From: Methanosarcina siciliae T4/M | GTDB taxonomy: Archaea > Halobacteriota > Methanosarcinia > Methanosarcinales > Methanosarcinaceae | Direction of reading: 5' to 3' | Length of the DNA stretch: 64,000 nucleotides | Assembly (NCBI RefSeq): GCF_000970085.1 | Contig: NZ_CP009506.1 | Location: forward strand, 1,612,001-1,676,000 | Notes under the pieces: model-generated | Seen by the model: the letters and a program-made list of their open reading frames with translations, nothing else | Databases searched by the model: none | Told to the model about the DNA's origin: nothing | Shown: positions 26,898 to 35,753 of the stretch, in pieces | How positions within the stretch are numbered: the stretch's first letter is position 1 | Layout: each line of letters begins with the position of its first letter | Position numbers and translations under genes: made by a program

Positions 26898-28577
26898 ATG
26901 GAAAATGATTTTCAAGGAGTATTGAAAGGTCAGAAAATAGCTTATTTTTCAATGGAAATAGGACTTCGCAATGAAATCCCTACATATGCAGGCGGGCTTG
27001 GAGTGCTCGCAGGCGATACAATTCGCTCGGCTTCAGACCTAAAAATTCCGCTTGTTGCGGTAACTCTGGTCAGCAATAAAGGATATTTCAGGCAGAGCCT
27101 TGACGTCATGGGGAACCAGACTGAAAAAATTGAAGAATGGACCCCTTCGAGTTTTATGACCAGAATGCAGCAGGAAGTGAGCGTTAAAATTCAGGACAGA
27201 GAGGTTAAAATCCAGGCATGGCAATATAACTGCAAGAGCCTGACAGGGGGATGTGTCCCCATTATTTTCCTCGATACCAATGTAGAGGGGAACGCATGGG
27301 AAGACCGCGGGATCACAGATTTTCTTTATGGAGGGGACCACTCCTACAGGCTTAAGCAGGAAATCGTGCTCGGGATAGGGGGAGTGAGGATGCTTAATGC
27401 TCTGGGCTTTAAGGTCCGGAAATATCATATGAATGAAGGGCACTCAAGCCTGCTCGCCCTGGAACTCTTAAAGTGCAATAATAAAGACGCTACTAAAGTA
27501 AAGGACCTCTGCATTTTTACCACTCATACCCCCGTAGAAGCCGGGCATGACAAGTTCGATTACAGGCTTGTAGAAGACCTTATCCGGGACAAAAACGATG
27601 AGGAAATCCTCAGAAGATTTGGAGGAACAGACCGTTTTGATACAAGCCTTTTTGCCCTCAACCTGTCTGACTATGTCAATGGCGTCACGAAGCGGCACAG
27701 CCGGGTTTCAAGCGAACTATTCCCCGGCTACTCAATTCAGGCAATAACAAATGGAGTCCACTCCTATACCTGGACTTCTCCTTTTTTCAGGAAACTTTTT
27801 GACCGCTATCTGCCAGGATGGGCAAATGAGCCCGAACTTCTGGTAAGGATAGGAGGAATTCCGGATGATGAAATCTGGCAAGCCCGCAGAAATGCAAAAA
27901 AGGCCCTCATAGATGAGGTCAACAAAAGGACAGGAGCAGGCATGGACTATGAGACCCTGACAATAGGTTTTGCACGGCGTATGGCTGAGTATAAACGTGC
28001 AACCCTGATCCTATCCGACCTTGAAAGGCTTAGAAAGATTAACAGAAGGGGAAGAATTCAGCTGATCTTCGCAGGCAAAGCCCATCCGCGTGACGAAGCC
28101 GGCAAACAGCTTATACGAGATATTTTCAGAAGTATCGAAACGCTCCGAAACGAGATCAAGATAGTCTTTTTGGAAAACTATGACATGGAACTTGCCGCAA
28201 AAATGGTTTCCGGAGTTGACGTCTGGCTGAACACCCCGACCCGCCCTTATGAGGCTTCGGGCACAAGCGGCATGAAAGCTGCCCATAACGGGGTCGTAAA
28301 TTTCAGCGTGCTTGACGGCTGGTGGATTGAAGGGTGGATCGAAGGGGTAACCGGCTGGTCCATAGGACCCAGGCTCGAAGAACGCCTCTCGGGAGAGGAA
28401 GCAAGGCTTGCCGAACTTGACGACCTTTACAACAAACTCTACTACATTATCGTTCCCACCTATTACGAACGCAGAGACGAATGGTTTAAACTGATTAACA
28501 ACTCGATAGGCATGATTGCATATTATTTCAACAGCCACCGGATGATGCGGCGTTATGTTACGCATGCTTACCTGTAA
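26898..28577 (+). CDS. Alpha-glucan (glycogen/maltodextrin) phosphorylase
   Basis: This enzyme removes glucose units from alpha-1,4-glucans as glucose 1-phosphate using pyridoxal phosphate, in glycogen reserve use. The 559-residue protein is of the short archaeal/bacterial phosphorylase type. It shows AYFSMEIGLRNEIPTYAGGLGVLAGD at the N-terminus, HMNEGHSSLLALELL, FTTHTPVEAGHDKFD, ITNGVH and the PLP-lysine segment YEASGTSGMKAAHNGV (Lys about 460). The start at 26898 is favoured by its ribosome site and promoter position; ATG 26877 would add seven residues. No other glycogen genes are adjacent. Confidence 0.93.
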   Translation: MENDFQGVLKGQKIAYFSMEIGLRNEIPTYAGGLGVLAGDTIRSASDLKIPLVAVTLVSNKGYFRQSLDVMGNQTEKIEEWTPSSFMTRMQQEVSVKIQDREVKIQAWQYNCKSLTGGCVPIIFLDTNVEGNAWEDRGITDFLYGGDHSYRLKQEIVLGIGGVRMLNALGFKVRKYHMNEGHSSLLALELLKCNNKDATKVKDLCIFTTHTPVEAGHDKFDYRLVEDLIRDKNDEEILRRFGGTDRFDTSLFALNLSDYVNGVTKRHSRVSSELFPGYSIQAITNGVHSYTWTSPFFRKLFDRYLPGWANEPELLVRIGGIPDDEIWQARRNAKKALIDEVNKRTGAGMDYETLTIGFARRMAEYKRATLILSDLERLRKINRRGRIQLIFAGKAHPRDEAGKQLIRDIFRSIETLRNEIKIVFLENYDMELAAKMVSGVDVWLNTPTRPYEASGTSGMKAAHNGVVNFSVLDGWWIEGWIEGVTGWSIGPRLEERLSGEEARLAELDDLYNKLYYIIVPTYYERRDEWFKLINNSIGMIAYYFNSHRMMRRYVTHAYL

Positions 28578-28630
28578 TTTCTAAAAATCGGTTGTTAGGA
28601 AAAGTTGAAGGAGAAAGTCAGATAAAGAAG

Positions 28631-28697
28631 GTCAATTGAAAGAAAAAGATCAATTGAAAGAAAAAGCAAGTTAAAGAAAAAGCAAGTTAAAGAAAAG
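28631..28697. repeat. Polypurine short tandem repeats
   Basis: Two 17-18-bp units of the type gtcaattgaaagaaaaa are followed by two 16-bp units gcaagttaaagaaaaa, lying between the convergent phosphorylase and TPR genes. Confidence 0.8.
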
Positions 28698-28726
28698 GTC
28701 AACCACAGGAAAAAGTCCGGAAAAAC

Positions 28727-29908
28727 TTATGCTTTTCCTGGGTCCATTCTACGAATACTTTCAAGAGCATTTTCAGCTTTTGTTTTAAACCCTTTACTCT
28801 CCCAGAGGTCGGCTGCAATCTTAAAAGCATTTTCAGCAGCTCTCAGATTTCCTAGTTTCAGGAAAACCTTTCCTTTTTCATACCAGGCTTCGGGATTATC
28901 GGGCTTAAGCCGGGTTGCCTTCTCAAAAGCATGAAAAGCCTCTTTTTCCGAACCGGCTTTAAAGAGGATTTTTCCCCGGAGCTGCCAGGCTTCGGCATTT
29001 TCAGGTTTCACCTCAAGGGCTTTTTTAAACGCCTGCATAGCTTTTTCCTGCTCACCAAGCCTGAGCCAGAGTTTCCCGGTTTCAAACAGGGCATCGGGGT
29101 CCCCGGGATTTTTTCCCAGGGTTTTTTCATACTCACTGAGCTTTTCTTCACACAGGTTTACTAGAGAGAGCACGGAGTCCTTGCCTTCCCAGGCGTTTTT
29201 CTGCACAGGGTTCAGGGAAATGGATTTTTCGAAAGCCTCAAGTGAATCCCGGAAACGTTCAAGCTTTTTTAAAGCAAAACCCATGTTAGTCCAGAGCCCT
29301 GCATTCTCAGACTTGATTTCCGAAGCCTTTTCAAAGGTCTCAAGAGCTTCTTCATAGCGTTTGAGTTTCAGGAGGGAATTTCCCCTATGGTACAGGGCCG
29401 GAAAATCCAGAGGATTTTCTTCCAGCACACGGTCAAAAGCTTTGAGTGCAAGCCTCAACCTCCCCTGCCTATAAAGAGCAACTCCTTCTTCGTAAATGCC
29501 TTCTTCCCCTCCGGTTTCCGTACCTCCGGCTTCCCCTTTATCTTCCGTTCTATCTCTTTCAAGCCCGGTTTCCGAGAGGTACCTGAACCCTTCCGAGCCC
29601 CCCCGGGCAGACCTGGCATCAAGATATATGAACTCCTCTTTTGGCACGAAAGACTTGCAGATCCAGCCAGGTTCGGCCCTTCGGTTAGTGATTATACAGT
29701 ACCCGTTTATGTACTTCGAACAGACCCCGCAGCAGTAGATGTGCCTCTCCAGACGGTACCGTATCTGGTCAATATCGGTAGTAACCAGCCCCTGGTTCAG
29801 CCTAGTTTTAAAAGTCTCGTAGGGGATATTTTTGATTTTAATATAGACTGTTGAAGGAGCAGGCGGGTCCCATTCAAAGGGCTTTTCGATTTGTTTTTTG
29901 CGGATCAT
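28727..29908 (-). CDS. TPR protein with N-terminal cysteine-rich domain
   Basis: In this 393-residue protein, residues 1-95 form an unusual head with clustered cysteines (C59, C60, C63, C71, C84) in YCCGVCSKYINGYCI and PGWICKSF, probably a zinc or Fe-S site. After an acidic Gly linker, about eight tetratricopeptide repeats (from about 140 to 385) follow, for example ALYHRGNSLLKLKRYEEALE and AWYEKGKVFLKLGNLRAAE. TPRs mediate protein-protein contacts. No signal peptide or membrane segment, so it is cytoplasmic. The partner is not indicated by neighbours. The ATG at 29908 lacks an obvious ribosome site. Confidence 0.85.
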   Translation of the reverse strand: MIRKKQIEKPFEWDPPAPSTVYIKIKNIPYETFKTRLNQGLVTTDIDQIRYRLERHIYCCGVCSKYINGYCIITNRRAEPGWICKSFVPKEEFIYLDARSARGGSEGFRYLSETGLERDRTEDKGEAGGTETGGEEGIYEEGVALYRQGRLRLALKAFDRVLEENPLDFPALYHRGNSLLKLKRYEEALETFEKASEIKSENAGLWTNMGFALKKLERFRDSLEAFEKSISLNPVQKNAWEGKDSVLSLVNLCEEKLSEYEKTLGKNPGDPDALFETGKLWLRLGEQEKAMQAFKKALEVKPENAEAWQLRGKILFKAGSEKEAFHAFEKATRLKPDNPEAWYEKGKVFLKLGNLRAAENAFKIAADLWESKGFKTKAENALESIRRMDPGKA

Positions 29909-30180
29909 AACTTTCGTTGAACTTTTTGGTCTGAGTTACCGGTGTTTTCGAGTTCCGAGAATATAAGTCTTTTTAAGTCTTTTTTGTCGCTTTTTTCAGT
30001 GTTTTCTTTCAAAGCTTTTCTTAAAGTCCTTTTGAAGCTTGAAGTCATTCATGTTACTAAGAACTTATTACCCTAATTTTAATAAATAAACAAATTAATT
30101 AAAGTAACGAATATTTTTGGTAACCAGCAATCAGTCAGCAGATTTTCAACATATTTTCTAAAAGAAGGGAGGGTAAACTT

Positions 30181-30387
30181 ACGAGCTACAAGAAAACACA
30201 TGGAGCCCCAGCATTATTTTCTTTTTTCATCCCCGGCCTGGGCCAGCTTGTAAAGGGGCAGGTATCAAAGGCACTTGGCGTCTGGGCAGCCCTGCTAATC
30301 AGTGCATTCATGAGCATTGTCGGAATCGGGATTTTAATGGGAATGGTTGTATGGGTCGCACAGATCTATGATGCCTACAACGCCTGA
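30181..30387 (+). CDS. Small membrane protein, apparent ACG start
   Basis: A 68-codon frame aligns over its whole length with the 68-residue gene at 33148: THGAPALFSFFIPGLGQLVKG against THGVPALFSFFVPGLGQLVKG, both ending DAYNA. Two transmembrane stretches flank a short loop. The codon aligned with the paralogue's ATG is ACG at 30181, preceded by GGAGGG at ideal spacing (30168-30173). No ATG, GTG or TTG occurs in frame within about 50 bases upstream. The frame has no stop and the two copies differ mostly at silent or conservative sites, so it is either translated from ACG or has only just lost its start. Confidence 0.6.
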   Translation, partial: TSYKKTHGAPALFSFFIPGLGQLVKGQVSKALGVWAALLISAFMSIVGIGILMGMVVWVAQIYDAYNA

Positions 30388-30550
30388 ATGCAAAATAGGT
30401 CATCTACTCTCACATGCCTTTACTCTCACATGCCTTAGATCTACCTTATTTCCGCTCCGAAGCACGAGGTCCTTTTCACTTACTTCGCTCAGGTGGGTTC
30501 TTTACGATTTCTCTAACCCGCGAAACCATATTCACTGTATTTTGTCGTTC

Positions 30551-30583
30551 TTTCCCGCTCGACGCAGGAGAGCGGTCTTTCCC
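30551..30583 (-). repeat. REP-like dispersed element, copy 1 of type A
   Basis: The bases tttcccgctcgacgcag...ggtctttccc form an imperfect hairpin (ccgctc/gagcgg). Their reverse complement matches 59486-59513 at both ends (gggaaagaccgc ... cgagcggga), differing in the central loop. Confidence 0.5.
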
Positions 30584-30775
30584 ACAAAAATGAAGAAAAA
30601 AAGAACGTAAAGAAGAATAAAAACAGCATGTAAGGCAATTAAAAGCTTCTGAAACGCTTGTGAGTGAAAAAGAGAAGCAAACAGGTCAAATGAGTACAAA
30701 GGCCAAATGAGTACAAATTTAGGTCTTATGTCTTATTTTTCATTCAAATCTGTATTCTCTTCTTTTTGGGAAAAG

Positions 30776-30794
30776 CCGCCAGACAAGCTGGCGG
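30776..30794 (-). repeat. REP-like dispersed hairpin, copy 1 of type B
   Basis: A perfect 7-bp hairpin ccgccag-acaag-ctggcgg. Its reverse complement with flanks (30775-30796) matches 59309-59330 at 20 of 22 positions. Confidence 0.55.
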
Positions 30795-30962
30795 AGGCGC
30801 TGAAATTTAGTGGATTATTTAAACCAGGTTCCCGGGATCAAGGGAAATGTGCTTTGGACAGGGAAGAAAGTTCAGAATTCGTTATTTCCTTGTGAACCGC
30901 CAAAAAAGAGTAAATGGAAAAAAGGTTTAAGGGAAATTCAGTTTCGTCATCTATTTCCGTCG

Positions 30963-32801
30963 TCATCTATTTCCCAGTTCATTCAATTCCTGAATTCTCA
31001 GCTCCACGACATCCATGGCATCTTCAAAGAGCTGCCTGTTGATTTCTATCCCGAAGTATTGCTTGAGTTTTTCTTCGGGAGGCATTATTGCACCTGCTGA
31101 GAGGTAGGCAATGTAGTTTTTGTTGAAGGATTCAGGTTCCTCCCTGTATTGCTTGAAGAGGGCGAGTGTTATTGCTTTTGAAATCGCGTAATTGAATGTA
31201 TAGTAATTATTTGTCAGGTAGATGTGGTTAATGTAGGTCCATTCCGCAGAATCTTCAGCGTAATATTCTACCGAGTCGCTCCTGTATTCTTTAGAAAGGG
31301 CGGTCCAGAGGGCATTGAGTTCTGCTCCGCTGACAGTTCCGTTTTCATTGCTTTTTTCAGCACAGAGCTGGTGAGCCTTATATTCGAATTCCGTAATCAT
31401 GGGCTGGCGGGTAAAATAATTCTGGTATTCCCCAATGTGCTGGGCAAGCACAGCGACTGCGGTTTCCTTATCCGAGTTTTCGACCACATAATCGACAAAG
31501 AGTTCTTCATTGAAAGTGGACGGGACCTCCATTTCATAGATCTGGCCCGTGCAGTAGAGATAATCCACGGAATTGCCCATCAGATAGAAGTTGATTCCGT
31601 GCCCCAGTTCATGGGTGAGGGTCTTCTGGTCACTTATAATGCCGTTGTAGTTCATGAAAATCAGGGCAGGAGCCTTCAGGGCATAGAGGCCGTAACAGTA
31701 ACCGCCTGGCTGTTTTCCGTTTTCGGGGGATGGATATGCGTCGATGAAATTTCCGGTTACCGTTTTTAAGAAAATTTCGTTGAAACGAGGATCCATCCCG
31801 GCATAGGATTTCTGGATCTCATGCACAGCGTCCAGGTAAGTATAATTTTTAGCGGGCTGGTCCGTCAACTGCAGCATAAGGTCATAAGGCTTTAGTGTTT
31901 CAAGCCCTAGTTTTTTCCTCCTGAACTCATTATAAGCTTCAAATACGGCTTTTCTTTCCTTAAAAACCGTATTCATATCATCAACCTGATTTTTTGTGAG
32001 ATAAAGACTATACAGGCTGGCTTCATAAAAGTCAGGGTAATTCAGCTGTGCTGCAACAAGATCGTCAAAGCGGGCTTTTTCCGCATACAAAGAAGCCATT
32101 GAATCGGATTCGTCAATCAGGTGGTAAAACCTCTTATCATAACACCTTTTCCTGTTTTCCCGGCTCCGGTCAATTGAAAGCAGGGTATTGTAAGACTGGG
32201 AATTTACTGAAAACTCTTCCCCGTTATCAAGAGTTATGCTTCCTGCCATGGTGACTGTATTGGTGATTCTGGAAAGGGCTTCGGTCTCCAGTTTCATACG
32301 CTGATTTTCGAGCTCTGCCAGATATACGGCCTGAGCTTCATCGCCCGGCCTGTGCTCTACAAACCTCATATAGGTTGCTTCAAGATAAGCCCTGTATGAC
32401 TCAAGTCCGGGCTCTTCGGAAAAGAGCCGGTCCCAATCCTCCTTATTGAGCGAGGTCAGTTTCACGGTTGAAAAGGCGCTAACCTTTTTATATTCGGTAA
32501 GCAGGTCCTGAGTATCCGAAAGAAGAGACATAAAGAACTGCTCATTCACGTTTTTGCTGAGCTGAGTGTATGCATAGGTATAGAGAATGTCAATAGATCT
32601 TGAAAACTCTTTTTCGGCTTCCAGATATCCGAGTAAAACAGTCCCGGACAGCTTCTCAAATTCCGGACGATACGTCTCGTTTATCTCTTCCAGGCTCTTT
32701 TTTAGTGCTCCAAGTTTTTCAAGGGCAGCATCCCTGCTGCTGAAAATATAGGCATCGTTCCATTCCGTTGTAACCTCATCGGGATTAAGCTCTTTAAACA
32801 T
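30963..32801 (-). CDS. pepF: M3-family oligoendopeptidase F
   Basis: This cytoplasmic zinc metallopeptidase cleaves short peptides. The 612-residue protein has the full M3B layout: a helical N-terminal domain (about 1-190) and the catalytic domain with THELGHGINF (H397, E398, H401) and the third ligand in EVPSTFNEELF about 25 residues on. It ends in YFGIEI and a helical tail. Length is normal for PepF (about 600). GGAGAG lies 6 nt before the ATG at 32801. It stands between two paralogous 68-residue membrane protein genes on the opposite strand. No signal peptide. Confidence 0.95.
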   Translation of the reverse strand: MFKELNPDEVTTEWNDAYIFSSRDAALEKLGALKKSLEEINETYRPEFEKLSGTVLLGYLEAEKEFSRSIDILYTYAYTQLSKNVNEQFFMSLLSDTQDLLTEYKKVSAFSTVKLTSLNKEDWDRLFSEEPGLESYRAYLEATYMRFVEHRPGDEAQAVYLAELENQRMKLETEALSRITNTVTMAGSITLDNGEEFSVNSQSYNTLLSIDRSRENRKRCYDKRFYHLIDESDSMASLYAEKARFDDLVAAQLNYPDFYEASLYSLYLTKNQVDDMNTVFKERKAVFEAYNEFRRKKLGLETLKPYDLMLQLTDQPAKNYTYLDAVHEIQKSYAGMDPRFNEIFLKTVTGNFIDAYPSPENGKQPGGYCYGLYALKAPALIFMNYNGIISDQKTLTHELGHGINFYLMGNSVDYLYCTGQIYEMEVPSTFNEELFVDYVVENSDKETAVAVLAQHIGEYQNYFTRQPMITEFEYKAHQLCAEKSNENGTVSGAELNALWTALSKEYRSDSVEYYAEDSAEWTYINHIYLTNNYYTFNYAISKAITLALFKQYREEPESFNKNYIAYLSAGAIMPPEEKLKQYFGIEINRQLFEDAMDVVELRIQELNELGNR

Positions 32802-33147
32802 GTGATTCTCTCCTGTGCTTCCGGAAGCTTTCTCTGCTTTTTCGGAAGTCCCATACCCTGAAAAGACGGTAAAAACCAGTTTACTGAAAACATATATTTC
32901 TGACTGAGAATATATCGGGACTAATACTCATTATATCGGGACTAACTCATATGAACCTGCTGTTCAAAAAGTGTTCAGAAACGCAAACTAAAATCTAAAG
33001 CTTATAATTGCAGTTCTACGGATTGCGGTTGAGAGACTGGTTCAAGGAAAAAGACTCATCAGGATCGAAGTATTTATATCCGTCCTCTCATTAAGTTTTT
33101 ACAAAACAAGTTCTTAGAAAGATAAGTTCTTAAAAAAGGTAAGTTAT
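32802..33147. other. Divergent promoter gap
   Basis: No gene seen. A TATA-like tatttatatc (33071-33080) fits the promoter of the plus-strand gene at 33148. Promoter elements for pepF must lie near 32840-32900 on the minus strand. Confidence 0.45.
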
Positions 33148-33354
33148 ATGGAATGCAGGAGAACACACGGAGTTCCCGCCCTATTTTCTTTTTTCGTACC
33201 CGGTCTGGGGCAGCTTGTAAAAGGAGATTTTCTTAAAGCAATCGGCATCTGGTTAGCTTTCATGGTTACAGGAGCCATGCATTTCTTCGGAACCGGATTT
33301 TTAATATGGGCGATTATATGGGTCTGGCAGCTCTATGATGCCTATAATGCCTGA
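33148..33354 (+). CDS. Small two-helix membrane protein
   Basis: The 68-residue protein has a short basic start (MECRRTHG) and the motif PALFSFFVPGLGQLVKGDFLKA, like the PGLGQ(L/F)..G core of TM2/DUF5683-type small membrane proteins. Two transmembrane helices are at about 12-25/30-45 and 48-62, and the end is conserved (QLYDAYNA). Its paralogue at 30181 has the same length. The role is unknown; such proteins may shape or sense the membrane. The ATG is preceded by GGTAAG-type purines, a modest ribosome site. Confidence 0.75.
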   Translation: MECRRTHGVPALFSFFVPGLGQLVKGDFLKAIGIWLAFMVTGAMHFFGTGFLIWAIIWVWQLYDAYNA

Positions 33355-33558
33355 AAAAATAAGTAACAGGAATCCGGAAAGAGTAGTATAAGTGTACTAA
33401 AGGTACTTACTTAGCTATACACTATTAGCTATGCACTAAACTCTTTTTGAAATTGAAGAAGCAGAATTATTTTTGAATTACATCTCTGAATTACCTCTCC
33501 TATTCTTTTTTTTATTGGCTGATGTCAAGCCGTCTATCCTCGATTTTACTATCAAAAT

Positions 33559-33593
33559 CTATCAATATCTATCAAAATCAATCAAATTGATAG
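33559..33593. promoter_or_regulatory. Operator-like repeat A upstream of fic
   Basis: A 35-bp unit starting ctatcaatatctatc and ending in the palindrome atcaaattgat plus ag. It recurs at 33613-33647 with about 32 of 35 bases identical. Confidence 0.6.
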
Positions 33594-33612
33594 AAAAAAA
33601 TATAGGATATAA

Positions 33613-33647
33613 CTATCAATATCTATCAAAACAGATCAAATTGATAG
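33613..33647. promoter_or_regulatory. Operator-like repeat B, adjacent to the fic start
   Basis: The second copy of the 35-bp unit ends 10 bp before the fic ATG and starts 54 bp after the first. The two phased sites overlap the presumed promoter and leader, so autoregulation by the Fic protein's own C-terminal helix-turn-helix is a reasonable guess. Confidence 0.6.
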
Positions 33648-33656
33648 ATTGGTAAT

Positions 33657-34949
33657 ATGAAACTCCCGGAAGTTCCTGAATTTTCAAATGAAACCCTTGA
33701 AGAAGCTGAAAAATTTCTTCATGACGATCAAATTGCAGATTTAGTCTATGCATACAATGAAAGGTATCTGCACTGGGAGGAGTTAAAACACAGAAAACTC
33801 CCTCTTGACCCGGGAATCGTATGGAATTTAATGAAAATGTTGAGGGAATTAAAAGCAAAATCCCTGAAGTTTGGGAACTGGGTTTTTAAATATAACTTAA
33901 TAGATGAATTTCAGGAAAAACTCCATATCCTCGACAAATCAGCAGCGGAAAACTTGCTCAGTAGTCTTGAAGCCCTGCAGGACAATAGAAGGAAATACAT
34001 TATCAGCTCCCTGATGGAAGAGGCAATCGCTTCAAGCCAGATAGAAGGAGCAGCAACTACAAGGGAAGTTGCAAAAAGGATGCTGCAGGAGAAAAGGAAG
34101 CCCAAAAATAAAGACGAAAAAATGATTGTAAACAATTACGATACAGTAAAGTATATCGTGGATTTAAAAAACGAAGCCTTCACCTCTGAGCGAATTCTAG
34201 AAATTCACAGGATGATTACAGGCGGAACACTTGAACAAACCCAATACGAAGGCAATTTCAGGGAAAACAATGAAATTGCAGTTTTTTCCCATGATGGGAC
34301 ACTGCTTCATAAACCTGTGGAATACACCGAAGTCCCGAAGCTGGTTAATGAATTATGTGATTTTGCCAACAGCAAGGATGAAGATTTCATTCATCCCGTG
34401 ATAAAGGGTATAATCATCCACTTCCTGCTAGGATACATCCACCCCTTCAACGACGGAAACGGCAGGACCGCAAGGGCTCTTTTTTACTGGTATCTCATCA
34501 AAAACGACTACTGGCTTTTCGAGTACATGGCAGTCTCAAGAGTAATAAATAATTCGAAAAAAAGGTATCAAAATGCCTACCTCTATACCGAATCCGACCG
34601 TACCCCCGAGGATTCCGGCGACCTCACGTACTTCATCAAATACAACCTCGACTGCATACAAAAAGCCCTTGATGACACCCTCGAGTATCTGGAAAGAAAA
34701 CAAAAAGAGCAGGCTCAAGCCCTGAAAATCATTACCGAATCCGGAAATCTTACTTTAAGGCAGGCAGAAATCCTAAAGCAGTTTTTGAAGCAGCCTGAAA
34801 AACCCATCACAATCAAAGAAATAGTGACCATTTACAGTGTGGCGTATGCTACAGCCAGAAGTGACCTTTTCCGGCTTGCAGAACTGGGATATGTTGAAAA
34901 AAGGAAGGCTGGGAAGGAGTTTATTTTCATGTTTAAGAAGGTTGATTGA
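33657..34949 (+). CDS. Fic family protein (predicted AMP transferase)
   Basis: Fic enzymes usually transfer AMP from ATP to hydroxyl side chains of target proteins. The 430-residue protein has a Fic_N region, an inhibitory helix with SSQIEG (residues 126-131) matching (S/T)xxxE(G/N), and the active-site loop HPFNDGNGRTAR (262-273) with all key residues. A C-terminal winged helix (about 365-430: ITIKEIVTIYSVAYATARSDLFRLAELGYVEKRKAG) follows. This is the class with an internal inhibitory motif. Two 35-bp repeats directly upstream suggest self-regulation. The last 29 codons are duplicated at 35607-35696. Confidence 0.92.
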   Translation: MKLPEVPEFSNETLEEAEKFLHDDQIADLVYAYNERYLHWEELKHRKLPLDPGIVWNLMKMLRELKAKSLKFGNWVFKYNLIDEFQEKLHILDKSAAENLLSSLEALQDNRRKYIISSLMEEAIASSQIEGAATTREVAKRMLQEKRKPKNKDEKMIVNNYDTVKYIVDLKNEAFTSERILEIHRMITGGTLEQTQYEGNFRENNEIAVFSHDGTLLHKPVEYTEVPKLVNELCDFANSKDEDFIHPVIKGIIIHFLLGYIHPFNDGNGRTARALFYWYLIKNDYWLFEYMAVSRVINNSKKRYQNAYLYTESDRTPEDSGDLTYFIKYNLDCIQKALDDTLEYLERKQKEQAQALKIITESGNLTLRQAEILKQFLKQPEKPITIKEIVTIYSVAYATARSDLFRLAELGYVEKRKAGKEFIFMFKKVD

Positions 34950-35055
34950 GATTCTCTATTCTGAGTGGTTTGTTATCGGAATCTATTAAAAAAGCACTCT
35001 CATCAATTTTTATTAGAATTCATCAAAAAGTCGTCAAACAAAGCTTAAAATTTTG

Positions 35056-35574
35056 TTAATATTTTCGTACCATTTCTTCCTGCCATTCAGTTTCAGGCCA
35101 CCCTCCAAAGCCCCTATGCATAGTTAGTTCATCAAGATAGTTCAGTACCTCGCCCACCGGAAAACCAAAGTCTTTGAGCACACATCCGAGAACCGTGCCT
35201 GTCCTGCCTATGCCCCCCAGGCAGTGGACAACAATCCCTTCTCCTTCATCCATTTTTGCTCTTATAACAGCAGTTGCCTGCCTGATAAGCCGCTCCTCTC
35301 TTTCAGGGTTCTCCGGCCCATAGCCGAAATAAAGGTCTTCTAATTCTGCAGAGAACAGCACTTTGAGAGGATAAGGGTCGTAAGTAACCTCCTAACTGCT
35401 GAGACAGACTACGTTTGAAAAACCGGCTTCCCCAATTTTCTCCCAGGGGGTAGACTCCCGTGGCCGAGACATGCCGGCAAGAAGAACAGGCTCTTTGAGC
35501 ACGACATAGAAATTCAGTGGAATTCGGATACCTTCTATTGAAGGCATCTCCCTTGGACTCAACAAAGAGGGCAT
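35056..35574 (-). CDS. Dual-specificity protein phosphatase with an in-frame TAG
   Basis: Two open stretches in the same frame are separated by one TAG (35392-35394). Reading through gives 172 residues: MPSLLSPREMPSIEGIR..., FSNVVCLSS, the amber codon (residue 61), EVTYDPYPLK, then the signature VHCLGGIGRTGT (Cys118, Arg124) of HCxxGxxR(S/T) protein tyrosine/dual-specificity phosphatases. Alone, the downstream part lacks a credible start (only a GTG at 35361 without ribosome site). In Methanosarcina TAG can encode pyrrolysine; otherwise this is a gene with one nonsense mutation. It lies opposite fic and is flanked by the fic 3' duplication. Confidence 0.65.
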
Positions 35575-35606
35575 AATGCTAAGAGTATGAGGGGCAGGAA
35601 ATATAA

Positions 35607-35696
35607 AGTGACCTTTTTCATCTGGAAGAACTGGAATATGTTGAAAAAAGGAAGGCTGGAAAAGAGTTTATTTTCGTATTCAAAAAGGTTGATTGA
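35607..35696 (+). pseudogene. Duplicated 3' fragment of fic
   Basis: Twenty-nine in-frame codons plus stop read SDLFHLEELEYVEKRKAGKE..., matching the last codons of the intact fic gene (SDLFRLAELGYVEKRKAGKE...) at 34860-34949. The similarity continues about 35 bp past the stop (ctgagtggtttgttatc). It has no start or catalytic part. It is the remnant of a second fic gene or of a duplication that brackets the phosphatase gene. Confidence 0.85.
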
Positions 35697-35729
35697 GGTT
35701 CTCCATTCTGAGTGGTTTGTTATCAGAAT

Positions 35730-35753
35730 CTATCAAGATGAATCGAATTGATA
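35730..35753. promoter_or_regulatory. Degenerate fic-type operator site
   Basis: The bases ctatcaagatgaatcg plus aattgata resemble the end of the 35-bp units upstream of fic. It follows the fic 3' fragment and lies about 40 bp before the MarR operator. Confidence 0.35.

Larger units (their letters stand above)
30388..30962. other. Intergenic gap with REP-like palindromes
   Basis: No credible gene. It contains duplicated tactctcacatgcc (about 30405-30440), a repeated aaatgagtacaaa (30695-30718) and the two REP-like elements at 30551-30583 and 30776-30794, which recur inverted near 59.3-59.5 kb. Confidence 0.5.

Noticed and set aside
33559..33647. Could the two 35-bp repeats be a CRISPR array?
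   Set aside because: Only two copies, with a 19-base spacing, next to a promoter; no cas genes. Operator repeats fit better.
35340..35400. Independent start for the lower half of the phosphatase
   Set aside because: AGGAGGT overlaps the TAG, but no in-frame ATG/GTG/TTG follows at a usable distance; the only GTG (35361) is about 30 bases away.
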